This document shows positions 7,439 through 14,693 of a DNA stretch of 64,000 nt, one piece after another. A program made the translations under genes and the position numbers. The DNA lies in IMG/VR virus record IMGVR_UViG_3300025030_000068, positions 25,929-89,928 of that record. The stretch is one strand, 5' to 3'. The notes beneath the pieces are model-generated. The model had not been told where the DNA came from. It saw nothing but the letters and a program-made list of their open reading frames with translations, and made no database searches. Numbering within the stretch: position 1 is the stretch's first letter; each line of letters starts with the position of its first letter. The stretch comes from a virus.

Positions 7439-8623
7439 ATGGCGAAAATTTACGCGCACAAACAGCACGGGTGGCAGTTGCGTTTCACCATCTATTTTGC
7501 TGAACAAAAGGTCGTCCGCTACCGCTTCAGCCGGTCTCGCGACGAGATGTATTCCATGCACCGGGCAGCGGAAATGCTGGAACTCGCCAGCCGTCGCTGT
7601 GACGCCTCTTTCCGTGAGGTGGAGGTCGCCGTCAACCTCGGTCTGATCTCCAGTTCCGAGGCGGTCCTGCTGACTGGCGGAAAACGATCGTCGTCCTATG
7701 ATCTTGATCTGGTCATGGAGCGCTGGTCGGTCTCCTCCTCGTTGCTCAACTCCCCCTACGGTCATGGAGTCAACCTGCGGCGTGGTGTCCGTCTGCGCCT
7801 CTGGCTGGAAGCGAACCCGATCCCGACGCTCGACGACGCTGCCGTGAAGAGATATATCCAGAGGCGCCGAGACGGGCTGCTGACCTATCCCCATCCCCGG
7901 ACCGGGATCACCGTCGTCGGCTGTTCGACCAAGACCATCACCAATGAGCTGCAGGTGCTACGGGCGATCATTGACGAGGCCGTGAAGCTCAAGATGGTCG
8001 ACATGAACGTGGCTCGGTCTGTCGATCTCCCGGTGAAGAAGTCAAAGTTTCGACGGTCCATGTCGATGGATGAGGTTTCGGCGCTCCTTGAAGCCGCCCA
8101 GCAGTCTCGGCACCTCTGTCATGGGTATGCGGTCGAGGTCTTGTCCTGTGCTGTCTATGCTGGCCTGCGGCGCTCGGAGATTCGGACCCTGCAGTGGCGC
8201 GACATCGACTTCGACAATGGTCGTATCCGGATCGTGCAGAAGGCGGTACCGGGCGAGGATGATTTTATCCCCAAGGGTGGCAATGCCGGCGTGACGACGC
8301 TGCCGGATCGCCTTGCCGAGATTCTTGAGCAGGTAGAGCGCAAGGGGGAGTGGGTCTTCGGTGGAGAGAAGCCGCTGGTTCTTACCGCGTTTTGGCAACT
8401 TTTCAAGGAGGTGGCGTCCCGTGCCGGGCTCCCCTCGGATTTGTCGCTCCATCACGCTCGCCATACCTACGGGTCGTGGCTGCTCCGCATGACCGGCGAT
8501 CTGTCGTATGTTCAGTCCGAAATGCGGCATACCGATATCAACACGACGCGGAACTACATGCATACGACCGCCTCGGAAAAACCGGCCCGGCTGCTCGACT
8601 TCGGCATCAAAAAAAAGGATTAA
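7439..8623 (+). CDS. int: Tyrosine-family phage integrase, 394 aa
   Basis: Site-specific recombinase joining attP to attB. The catalytic set is visible: Arg in GLRRSEIRTL (~244), HxxR in LHHARHTYG (~338-341), His in MRHTDINTT (~364) and the nucleophile Tyr in RNYMHTT (~373). The N-terminus is an arm-binding domain. ATG 7439 is preferred because the ATG at 7424 lies within the repeated operator-like motif. The gene is followed directly by attP with paired arm-type repeats. Confidence 0.95.
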   Translation: MAKIYAHKQHGWQLRFTIYFAEQKVVRYRFSRSRDEMYSMHRAAEMLELASRRCDASFREVEVAVNLGLISSSEAVLLTGGKRSSSYDLDLVMERWSVSSSLLNSPYGHGVNLRRGVRLRLWLEANPIPTLDDAAVKRYIQRRRDGLLTYPHPRTGITVVGCSTKTITNELQVLRAIIDEAVKLKMVDMNVARSVDLPVKKSKFRRSMSMDEVSALLEAAQQSRHLCHGYAVEVLSCAVYAGLRRSEIRTLQWRDIDFDNGRIRIVQKAVPGEDDFIPKGGNAGVTTLPDRLAEILEQVERKGEWVFGGEKPLVLTAFWQLFKEVASRAGLPSDLSLHHARHTYGSWLLRMTGDLSYVQSEMRHTDINTTRNYMHTTASEKPARLLDFGIKKKD

Positions 8624-8657
8624 ATGGTGGGCGGGCAATCGGATTTTTTTGGGCGTT

Positions 8658-8675
8658 TTGGTAGTTCTTTGGTAG
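8658..8675 (+). repeat. Left paired arm-type integrase sites
   Basis: Two direct repeats TTGGTAG at 8658-8664 and 8669-8675, exactly 11 bp apart (one helical turn), between the integrase stop and the attP core. Confidence 0.6.
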
Positions 8676-8725
8676 CTCGTTTTATGCGTTCCTCTTTTCT
8701 CTTTAATTCCAAGTTCTTGCAAAAA

Positions 8726-8759
8726 GTCCGCGCGGGTTCGATTCCCGCAGGGATCACCA
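8726..8759 (+). other. attP: attP core: 3' end of a tRNA gene
   Basis: The sequence contains a T-arm (GCGGG, loop TTCGATT, CCCGC at 8732-8748) followed by AGGGATCA and CCA at 8757-8759. This is the last ~30 bases of a tRNA gene, the usual identity segment that restores the host tRNA on integration. No acceptor 5' half, D-arm or anticodon arm is present, so it is not a functional tRNA. Phage genes continue on both sides, so this is attP rather than attL or attR. Confidence 0.82.
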
Positions 8760-8769
8760 GTTAACCGCT

Positions 8770-8841
8770 ATAAAAGCCACATATAAAGTTGCAGTTTTCT
8801 TTGCTTTTTTGCGTAGATACCGACTTGACAGTGGCTTTTAT
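8770..8841. repeat. Inverted repeat in the attP right arm
   Basis: ATAAAAGCCAC (8770-8780) is repeated in inverted form as GTGGCTTTTAT (8831-8841). It may bind integrase, excisionase or a host bending factor, or act as a weak terminator. The rest of 8624-8936 shows no gene. Confidence 0.5.
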
Positions 8842-8896
8842 GGTTTTATCATTCTTTTGTATAGGGATCGATTAAGGCTTATTGTAGCCGAGAAGC

Positions 8897-8914
8897 TTGG
8901 TACTTTTTTGGTAC
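8897..8914 (+). repeat. Right paired arm-type integrase sites
   Basis: Two direct repeats TTGGTAC at 8897-8903 and 8908-8914, again 11 bp apart, matching the left-arm pair apart from the last base. Confidence 0.6.
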
Positions 8915-8936
8915 ATGTGGAAAAGGAGGTTTTGTC

Positions 8937-9539
8937 ATGGTCTCTTTGAGTGGTGTCGTCCATGATCTTCGTCGTCAATCTGGTCTCGGTCTGCGCGAGC
9001 TTTGCCGCAAAACCGAGCAGACCGGGAGTCTCTCAGGGCCGTTGTCGATCGCCTATCTTTCTCGGATTGAAAATGGCGGTGTGCATAACGATCTGTCGAA
9101 GGTCTCGATTGACAAGCTCTGGGCGCTGGGGGTCGCTCTCTCTGTCGACCCTCTCCTCCTCTTCGTCCTCAAGGCCGAGCTGCCAGCGAAGTATCTCGAT
9201 CATGAGACGCGGAAGTCGCTCTTCGATGTTCGCGATGTTCCCGACATGCGCTTCGGCGAGTACGTCCGCAATCTTCGCCATGCACTAGACCTGTCGCTGG
9301 CCGATGTTTCGAAGGCGGCCAAGGTCGACCCGGCTCGCTTCGGCATCTCTCCCGGCTATCTGTCTCAGGTCGAGACGGGAGACGACGACCTTGTTTCCAA
9401 GGTGACCGGCGAACGGTTGTGGGCTCTGGGCTGCATCTACCGGGTTGATCCTCTGGCACTCTTTTGTCTCAGTCGCGGCATAACACCGTTGCTGGTTGCT
9501 CGCTATCGCAACTCCCTGTTTGGTAAATTCTCGCTTTGA
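8937..9539 (+). CDS. Tandem helix-turn-helix regulator, 200 aa
   Basis: Two similar XRE-like halves are visible: residues ~5-85 (LRELCRKT ... IAYLSRIENG ... KLWALGVALSVDPLLLF) and ~105-195 (LSLADVSKAAK ... PGYLSQVETG ... RLWALGCIYRVDPLALF). The repeated WALG...VDPL segment shows internal duplication. Such a monomer could bind an asymmetric operator with its two unlike halves, which would suit the asymmetric 17-bp motif; this is inference. RBS AAAGGAGG precedes the ATG. Confidence 0.75.
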   Translation: MVSLSGVVHDLRRQSGLGLRELCRKTEQTGSLSGPLSIAYLSRIENGGVHNDLSKVSIDKLWALGVALSVDPLLLFVLKAELPAKYLDHETRKSLFDVRDVPDMRFGEYVRNLRHALDLSLADVSKAAKVDPARFGISPGYLSQVETGDDDLVSKVTGERLWALGCIYRVDPLALFCLSRGITPLLVARYRNSLFGKFSL

Positions 9540-9551
9540 TATAGGAGACGG
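9535..9551 (-). promoter_or_regulatory. 17-bp operator-like motif, site 3 (degenerate)
   Basis: Minus-strand copy, 13 of 17 bases, overlapping the stop of the tandem-HTH gene. Confidence 0.45.
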
Positions 9552-9569
9552 ATGTGATACTCTCCGGGC

Positions 9570-9833
9570 ATGAGTGATCGTGACCCGGAGTACCGTGCTT
9601 TTATCCGGCAGCAGCGTTGTCTGTGCTGCCCTGCTCCTGAGTCTATTCATCACCACCAGCCGCGTCGGTTTCATGGCTCTACCAGCATGAAGTGCTCCGA
9701 CTATCGCTGCGTTCCCCTCTGCTACATCCACCATGACGAGTTCCATCGCACCAGTTGGCCGTTTTACGCCAAGTATGGCATCGACGTCGAGGCCGAGATC
9801 GCCCGGCTCAATGCCCTCTATTTTTTTGCCTGA
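9570..9833 (+). CDS. DUF968-type HNH nuclease-like protein, 87 aa
   Basis: CLCCPAPESIHHHQ, then PLCYIHHDEFHR: a CxxC plus HNH-type His cluster as in the DUF968/HNHc phage recombination nucleases. It lies at the start of the replication/recombination region. Probably a small structure-specific or single-strand nuclease. Confidence 0.75.
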   Translation: MSDRDPEYRAFIRQQRCLCCPAPESIHHHQPRRFHGSTSMKCSDYRCVPLCYIHHDEFHRTSWPFYAKYGIDVEAEIARLNALYFFA

Positions 9834-9834
9834 C

Positions 9835-9851
9835 GTGTTCCCCATATCGAA
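9835..9851 (+). promoter_or_regulatory. 17-bp operator-like motif, site 4
   Basis: GTGTTCCCCATATCGAA, 16 of 17, directly abutting the first copy of the terminator-like hairpin repeat. Confidence 0.72.
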
Positions 9852-9878
9852 ACCACCAGTTAGCGTCGGTTTCTTTTC
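9849..9878 (+). terminator. Terminator-like hairpin repeat, copy 1
   Basis: GAAACC ... GGTTTC stem followed by TTTTC; the same element recurs at 11532, 17863 and 58778, each in the leader of a plus-strand gene. Confidence 0.6.
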
Positions 9879-9922
9879 ATGATTGAGCAGCTTTGTCTGC
9901 CAACACCCCACAGGAGGTTCCT

Positions 9923-10291
9923 ATGTCACAACCAGAAAAAGTGTCCCTTGCTACCCTACGCGGTGGCGCCGCCGTCGAGCAGTTCGATGCCGAATTGCTT
10001 CGTGTCCTTGAGAATGTCATCGACATCAATACCGACGGCAAAACGCGCACCGTCACCCTCGCCGTCAAGATCACCCCGGACAAGAATCGCAGCTTCTGCA
10101 CTGTCGAGGTCTGCGTCTCGTCCAAGCTCCGCCCGAATGAGTCGTTTGAAACGCAGATGTATCTTGGCGTGCAGAACGGCCTGCCGTTCGCGATGGAGCA
10201 CAATCCGGAGCAGATGACTCTAGAGTTAAATTCGCAGGTGACGAAGTCGTCACTTCCCGTTATCCAATTTCCCATTGCCAAGGAGAACTAA
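9923..10291 (+). CDS. Phage protein of the so-called replication terminator family, 122 aa
   Basis: Strand-rich protein with NIDTDGK-like and VTLAVKITPDKNRS segments, resembling a widespread phage family that databases often label replication terminator protein, though a function has not been shown. RBS AGGAGG precedes ATG 9923; a longer in-frame reading from 9893 is unlikely. It is followed closely by its usual partner gene. Confidence 0.68.
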   Translation: MSQPEKVSLATLRGGAAVEQFDAELLRVLENVIDINTDGKTRTVTLAVKITPDKNRSFCTVEVCVSSKLRPNESFETQMYLGVQNGLPFAMEHNPEQMTLELNSQVTKSSLPVIQFPIAKEN

Positions 10292-10294
10292 CCG

Positions 10295-11014
10295 ATGTTG
10301 AAGGCCGCTATGGATCTGTTGTTGTCGCTCAAGACCCCGCCAACCATTAGTATTGATGATCGGACCTATTCGACTCTTCCCCTGTCACCGTGCAAGGAGC
10401 CAGCTCCGCCTAGAGTAGTCTTGCACTCCCTCTCTGGCCTGCGGGATTGCATCAAGGGGTTCAAGACCCGTGATCGGTCGTTGGTCGATCGCGACTTTTT
10501 CGTGTCGATCGACTCGCCGACGTGTGTCTCTGTCGTCAGTACCTGTGAGGGCGACTTCAACGAACGTTTCACCTTGGTACAGGCGACCACAGCGCATGAT
10601 GATTTTCCGTTCGGTCGTTACATGGAGCAGGAGGAGTTCGTCATCGCTCTTCAGACGATGTTCGTGCAGGACGATGCGCTTCGAGCTGTCCTTGGTGTCG
10701 CCGGCAATCTTTCGGCAGCAACGGATGTTAATGTTCAGGACGACGGCGTGACCCAGAAGGTCACGGTGCAGCTCGGTGTCGTGCAGAAGGCGGTTGTATC
10801 CGTCACCAATCCGGTCACGCTGAAACCGTACCGGACCTTCCTTGAGGTGGAGCAGGCTCCGTGCCAGTTGGTTTTGCGCTTCAAGAAGGGTCGTGATGGC
10901 GGGGCTCCTTCGTGTGCTCTCTTCGAGGCCGATGGCGGTCTGTGGAAGATCAAGGCGATGGAGAATTGTGCGGCGTGGCTTTCTGATAATGGCGTTGCCG
11001 ACGTCCTTTGCTAA
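10295..11014 (+). CDS. Uncharacterised phage protein, 239 aa
   Basis: The C-terminal part (VVGNL-like core VLGVAGNLSAATDV, NPVTLKPYRTF and SCALFEADGG) resembles a conserved protein encoded beside the preceding family in many phages. No function is known; position next to SSB suggests DNA metabolism. RBS AAGGAG lies four codons upstream, overlapping the previous stop region. Confidence 0.68.
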   Translation: MLKAAMDLLLSLKTPPTISIDDRTYSTLPLSPCKEPAPPRVVLHSLSGLRDCIKGFKTRDRSLVDRDFFVSIDSPTCVSVVSTCEGDFNERFTLVQATTAHDDFPFGRYMEQEEFVIALQTMFVQDDALRAVLGVAGNLSAATDVNVQDDGVTQKVTVQLGVVQKAVVSVTNPVTLKPYRTFLEVEQAPCQLVLRFKKGRDGGAPSCALFEADGGLWKIKAMENCAAWLSDNGVADVLC

Positions 11015-11034
11015 TCATCTCGTGATTGTTAACC

Positions 11035-11068
11035 GGAGCTGGTGTCGTTTGGCATCAGCTCCTTTTTT
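11035..11068 (+). terminator. Rho-independent terminator
   Basis: GGAGCTGGTG pairs with CATCAGCTCC (one G-T pair), followed by TTTTTT. It ends the two-gene unit before ssb. Confidence 0.8.
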
Positions 11069-11083
11069 CTGGAGGTGTTTCAA

Positions 11084-11527
11084 ATGATGAATCAATGCAA
11101 CTTCATCGGTCGTACCGGCAAGGAGATTGAGCTGAAGTATACGCCTTCAGGCGATCCCGTGGCGACCGTCTCTCTGGCCTGTTCGGAATCGTGGAAGGAT
11201 AAGTCAGGTCAGAAACAAGAAAAGACGGAGTGGATCAATCTTGTTGTCTGGCGGAAGCTCGCTGAAATCATGGCGCAGTACGTCAAAAAGGGTGACTTGA
11301 TTTTCGTGTCAGGGAAGATGACGACTCGGAAATGGCAGGACAAGGACGGCAACGATAAATATTCCACGGAAATCGTTGTCAGCGATATGAAGATGCTCGG
11401 CTCCAAGGGCGACGGCGAGCGCTCGGCTGCTCCGGCCCGGACTGCGCGGGAGACAACTCCTGACCCTCATGGCAACAGCAAGTACGAAGAGCCGCCGTTC
11501 GATGCAGATCAAGAGATTCCCTTCTGA
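11084..11527 (+). CDS. ssb: Single-stranded DNA-binding protein, 147 aa
   Basis: The N-terminal ~110 residues form the OB fold (NFIGRTGKEIELKYTPSG ... WINLVVWRKLAE ... GKMTTRKWQDKDG), followed by a flexible linker and the acidic tip DQEIPF that recruits replication partners. Length is normal for bacterial/phage SSB. RBS TGGAGG precedes two adjacent ATGs; 11084 is used. Confidence 0.95.
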   Translation: MMNQCNFIGRTGKEIELKYTPSGDPVATVSLACSESWKDKSGQKQEKTEWINLVVWRKLAEIMAQYVKKGDLIFVSGKMTTRKWQDKDGNDKYSTEIVVSDMKMLGSKGDGERSAAPARTARETTPDPHGNSKYEEPPFDADQEIPF

Positions 11528-11531
11528 TCTT

Positions 11532-11561
11532 GAAACCACCAGTTAACGTCGGCTTCTTTTC
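11532..11561 (+). terminator. Terminator-like hairpin repeat, copy 2
   Basis: GAAACC ... GGCTTC with a TTTT tail, four bases after the ssb stop; one pair is disrupted relative to the other copies. Confidence 0.55.
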
Positions 11562-11590
11562 CCCTGTGAAGCGGATCGGATTTATCACTC

Positions 11591-11620
11591 TTGACAGGGA
11601 GCGGATTATTTTGGTATAGG
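11591..11620 (+). promoter_or_regulatory. Sigma-70-type promoter
   Basis: TTGACA at 11591-11596, an 18-base spacer, then TATAGG at 11615-11620. The -10 region overlaps an operator-like motif, so repressor binding there would block transcription of the replication operon. Confidence 0.6.
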
Positions 11621-11626
11621 GAACAC
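11610..11626 (-). promoter_or_regulatory. 17-bp operator-like motif, site 5
   Basis: Minus-strand copy (16 of 17) covering the -10 box of the preceding promoter. Confidence 0.72.
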
Positions 11627-11645
11627 GTAAATAACGCGAACGGGA

Positions 11646-11735
11646 GTGACGGCCTGTAACGCGATGAGTTTTCGGGATGTCTAATCCCGGAAGGCCCATG
11701 CTCCCCGGCGTCCGTCACCGCCGGGGGGTATGGGT
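11646..11735 (+). ncRNA. Structured 5' leader of the replication operon
   Basis: Hairpin CCCCGGCG (11703-11710) / CGCCGGGG (11719-11726) exposes a loop whose CCGTCAC is complementary to GTGACGG at 11646-11652, a possible pseudoknot. Between them are hairpin CGGGAT / ATCCCG (11673-11689) and stem GGCCT / AGGCC. It lies just downstream of a promoter and upstream of the initiator gene. No known riboswitch or ribozyme consensus was recognised. Confidence 0.45.
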
Positions 11736-11757
11736 TTTTCATTTTCTGGAGGATTCT

Positions 11758-11826
11758 ATGGTCCCTCATCTTATTGGTGGCTGGACAGATCATTTCACTG
11801 CCGGAGGTATGTCATGGCGAGAATAA
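11758..11826 (+). CDS. Possible leader peptide, 22 aa
   Basis: ATG with GGAGG upstream opens a 22-codon frame (MVPHLIGGWTDHF...) whose stop overlaps the start of the replication initiator. It may couple translation of the initiator to the structured leader. Confidence 0.35.
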   Translation: MVPHLIGGWTDHFTAGGMSWRE

Positions 11827-12731
11827 GAACGATCAAGCCGGAGTTTCCTCAATCCGAATCAATGGGCCGCGTTTCGCGAGACGCTCGGTTGCTTTTTATT
11901 CTTCTCTGGACACTCTCCGACGATGCCGGGAGGTCTCGCGGAAATTCGCGAATCCTCGCGAGCCTTCTTTTCCCTTACGATACTGACTCGGTAGAGTTCA
12001 TCGACGGTTGGATCGGTGAGCTTGAGGCTGAGGGCTGTGTTCTTCGCTACTCTGTTGGTGTGTCAACCTATATCCAGTGCCTTAACTGGCTGAAACATCA
12101 AAAGATTGACAAAGCCTCTCCGTCCAAACTTCCTGCCCCTCCTGAAAATTCGTTTCCTCCTCTCGATGTTTCGTCTCCTCCTCGCGAATCCTCTCCTCCT
12201 CCTCGCGAGCCTTCGTCGTGGGACCTAGGACCTAGGACCTTAGAACCTAGGAAGGGAAAGGAAGAGGAGCAGAGCAGCGTGCGCGATAATCTTTTTCCTG
12301 ACGTTTGTGGTTGTGTTCGTGACGCGGTTCGCAAGGTCCAGCTGAGTGCTAGGGACCTGGACACCATCCGTCAGTGGCTGACAATGTTTTCCGAGCCGGA
12401 AATCTTTTCCGCTTGTGTCATCTGCCAAGAGCGAGGCGGGACGTCTACTGCCTATATCGACGCTATCCTCCGCAGTGAACACGACAAAAAACCTTCTACA
12501 CCTCCTCCCGCCGACTCTGAGCCCGTCGATCCCAAGTGGGAGCGCAAGTACAAACCCCACTACCCTCGTTCAAACGGGATGCTGCTGAACGTCGTCGAAC
12601 TTGCCGACGAGATCGAGCGGGTCATGGAGTCGTCCCGCACATGTCGCGAAAATATTCTTGATATCGCCGCAAGTCATGGCTGGGGCGACATCTCCTGCCA
12701 TCTGGAGGCATACAATGCCAAAGCCGTCTGA
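11814..12731 (+). CDS. Phage replication initiator / replisome organiser, 305 aa
   Basis: The N-terminus MARIRTIKPEFPQSE ... SRDARLLFILLWTLSDDAGRSRG ... ASLLFPYD is typical of phage replisome-organiser N-domains (winged helix that binds the origin). A proline-rich repetitive linker (residues ~135-165, PPREPS/PPRESS) joins a C-terminal domain that probably contacts the helicase, whose gene starts within its last codons. RBS GGAGG precedes ATG 11814. The replication origin may lie inside this gene, but no iteron array was identified. Confidence 0.8.
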   Translation: MARIRTIKPEFPQSESMGRVSRDARLLFILLWTLSDDAGRSRGNSRILASLLFPYDTDSVEFIDGWIGELEAEGCVLRYSVGVSTYIQCLNWLKHQKIDKASPSKLPAPPENSFPPLDVSSPPRESSPPPREPSSWDLGPRTLEPRKGKEEEQSSVRDNLFPDVCGCVRDAVRKVQLSARDLDTIRQWLTMFSEPEIFSACVICQERGGTSTAYIDAILRSEHDKKPSTPPPADSEPVDPKWERKYKPHYPRSNGMLLNVVELADEIERVMESSRTCRENILDIAASHGWGDISCHLEAYNAKAV

Positions 12732-14034
12732 CCTGATTCAGCAATCGATCATCGGTTGCCTACTGCTGTATCCTGAAGAAGTCGAACTTGTCACGTCGAT
12801 CATTGCCCCTGCTGATTTCGTCAGCGAGTTGCACCGCACCGTTTACTTGACCATTCTCGAAAATCCGAAGTGCGATTTCGTCGCGCTCTCCCCGAAAATG
12901 AAACCGATTGTCGGAAGCGCAACGCTTAGCGAATGGATGGATGCTGAGTTTTCCGCTTCTTACCTCCCGCAATACTGCCGGGAGTTGAAGGAGATCGCTC
13001 TCAAGGAGAAGCTCTGGACGATTGCCTGCGAGGTCCGCAACGGTTGCGAGTCGATGTCGAGCGCTGCCCTTCTGGAACTTATCGAAAAAGGCTTGGCCGG
13101 CCTCTCCCTGCAATCGAAGGTCGAGCCGAAGACGATGCGGGAGCTGTGCCTGTCGGCTTCCGCTGAGTTGGAGCGTCGCTATCACGGAAAGGAACTCTCC
13201 GGTATCCCTTATGGTCTTACTGGTCTGGATGCCGTGACAGGTGGTTTGCATCGCGGCGACATGGTCGTCGTTGCCGGTCGTCCGTCGATGGGAAAGACTG
13301 CCTTTGTCGGCAACATCCTCGAAAATGCTGCAAAGAAAGGGCACCGTGGGCTGTCGTTTTCCATCGAAATGCCGGCGATGCAGTGCATGGATCGCTTGCT
13401 GGCCAGTCAGTCCGAGGTCAGCTTGACGCGGATTCGCAAGGGCGACATCGAGGATCGCCATTGGTTAAAAATCATGAAGGGCTTCGAGTCGATGCATACC
13501 CTTCCTCTGCTGATTGACGACTCTCCGTCGATCTCTCTGGCGGAGATCAAGTCCAAGGCACGAAACGCCAAGCGCAACGGCGGTCTTGATTTGATCGCTG
13601 TCGATTACCTGACGCTAGTTAAGGTCGAAGAACGCAAGGGCGAGTCACGGACGCGGGCCGTTGGCGACATTTCGCGGGGCTTAAAGGCTCTGGCTCGGGA
13701 GCTGGACGTGACGATGCTGGCGATTGCTCAGCTCAACCGTGGTGTTGACAGCCGTCAAGACAAGCGCCCGGCGATGTCTGATCTTCGCGACTCCGGGGAG
13801 ATTGAGCAGGATGCCGACGTGATCCTCTTCCCATTCCGGCCTGCTGCTTACTGCGAAAAGTGCCGAGACAAGATTGTGGACGCTGGTCACAACTGGCAGA
13901 CGCACGCGGCAGAGGCGGAGATTATTGTCGAAAAACAACGCAACGGTGAACGCAACGTCTCCATCCAGTGCGCATGGAATGGCGGCTGGCAGCGATTCAG
14001 CGACAAGGAGGTGGTCTATGGTCCGGGAAATTAA
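12715..14034 (+). CDS. dnaB: Replicative DnaB-type DNA helicase, 439 aa
   Basis: Hexameric 5'-3' helicase. N-terminal domain residues ~1-130; RecA-like domain with Walker A GRPSMGKT at 188-195, Walker B LIAVDYL near 300, and the later QLNRGVDSRQDKRP and DSGEIEQDADV motifs characteristic of DnaB. Length matches the family. It overlaps the initiator gene by 17 bases and has GGAGG upstream, indicating coordinated production of loader and helicase. Confidence 0.95.
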   Translation: MPKPSDLIQQSIIGCLLLYPEEVELVTSIIAPADFVSELHRTVYLTILENPKCDFVALSPKMKPIVGSATLSEWMDAEFSASYLPQYCRELKEIALKEKLWTIACEVRNGCESMSSAALLELIEKGLAGLSLQSKVEPKTMRELCLSASAELERRYHGKELSGIPYGLTGLDAVTGGLHRGDMVVVAGRPSMGKTAFVGNILENAAKKGHRGLSFSIEMPAMQCMDRLLASQSEVSLTRIRKGDIEDRHWLKIMKGFESMHTLPLLIDDSPSISLAEIKSKARNAKRNGGLDLIAVDYLTLVKVEERKGESRTRAVGDISRGLKALARELDVTMLAIAQLNRGVDSRQDKRPAMSDLRDSGEIEQDADVILFPFRPAAYCEKCRDKIVDAGHNWQTHAAEAEIIVEKQRNGERNVSIQCAWNGGWQRFSDKEVVYGPGN

Positions 14035-14272
14035 GCGGCTAGAGGCAGAGGTCGCTCGGCTGGAGTTGGCTCTGGCAGAAACTGAAAAAATGTGGCGCGT
14101 GGAGAGGAGGGCTCGTTTGCTTGTTGAAAGTGTTCCCTTTGTCAAACAGAAATCTATGGTGGGCGAATTCTTTGCCCTGTTTGGCGGCATTTCTCATGCG
14201 CGTCGCGGTGACGGCATGGGCTTGCACCCCTGCGACCCTCAAAATCGATTTCTTGGGAATGGTGGGCGCTGA
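14018..14272 (+). CDS. Small coiled-coil protein, 84 aa
   Basis: The first ~30 residues (REIKRLEAEVARLELALAETEK) form a clear coiled coil; the rest is unstructured-looking. ATG 14018 has AAGGAGG upstream within the end of the helicase gene, and its stop overlaps the next ATG (TGATG). Unknown function. Confidence 0.75.
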   Translation: MVREIKRLEAEVARLELALAETEKMWRVERRARLLVESVPFVKQKSMVGEFFALFGGISHARRGDGMGLHPCDPQNRFLGNGGR

Positions 14273-14682
14273 TGATTAAGCTACCCGTACCGAATGAAGA
14301 CGAAGAGCAGGCGTCGGTGATCTCGTATCTTCTCTTTCGCAAGAACAACCTCGGCGACCGTCTGCGCTGGCACCATAGTCCGAATGGCGATGGCCGGGAG
14401 AAGAGGGTTGGTCGCAATGGTAAGCGTTATTGCCCGTCAGGGCAACGGCTCGCCGCACAGGGGACGTCTCCGGGCTTCCCAGATCTGGTTGTGTTCCTTG
14501 ATGCTCCCGGCGACGTTGTCTTCCAGGTCGCTATCGAAATGAAGCGCCGCAACGGGCGGCCATCGGATGTGAAGCTGGAGCAGCGGGAGTGGTTGTCGTT
14601 CCTCTCTCTCTGCGGTTGGCAGACGCGGGCCTGTTTCGGTGCCCAAGAAGCTATTAATTTTCTCCGCGAGTGCGGGGTTTGA
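14272..14682 (+). CDS. VRR-NUC domain nuclease, 136 aa
   Basis: A stand-alone PD-(D/E)XK nuclease of the VRR-NUC family: WHHSPNGDGREKR ... GTSPGFPDLVV ... VAIEMKRRNGRPS ... QREWLSFL. The catalytic D (FPDL) and E-x-K (EMK) are visible. Phage members probably cut branched DNA, acting as a Holliday-junction resolvase. Overlaps the preceding gene by one base. Confidence 0.88.
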   Translation: MIKLPVPNEDEEQASVISYLLFRKNNLGDRLRWHHSPNGDGREKRVGRNGKRYCPSGQRLAAQGTSPGFPDLVVFLDAPGDVVFQVAIEMKRRNGRPSDVKLEQREWLSFLSLCGWQTRACFGAQEAINFLRECGV

Positions 14683-14693
14683 AAGGATGTTTT

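Noticed and set aside
8726-8759. Complete tRNA gene
   Set aside because: Only the T-arm and acceptor 3' end are present; no D-arm or anticodon arm upstream.
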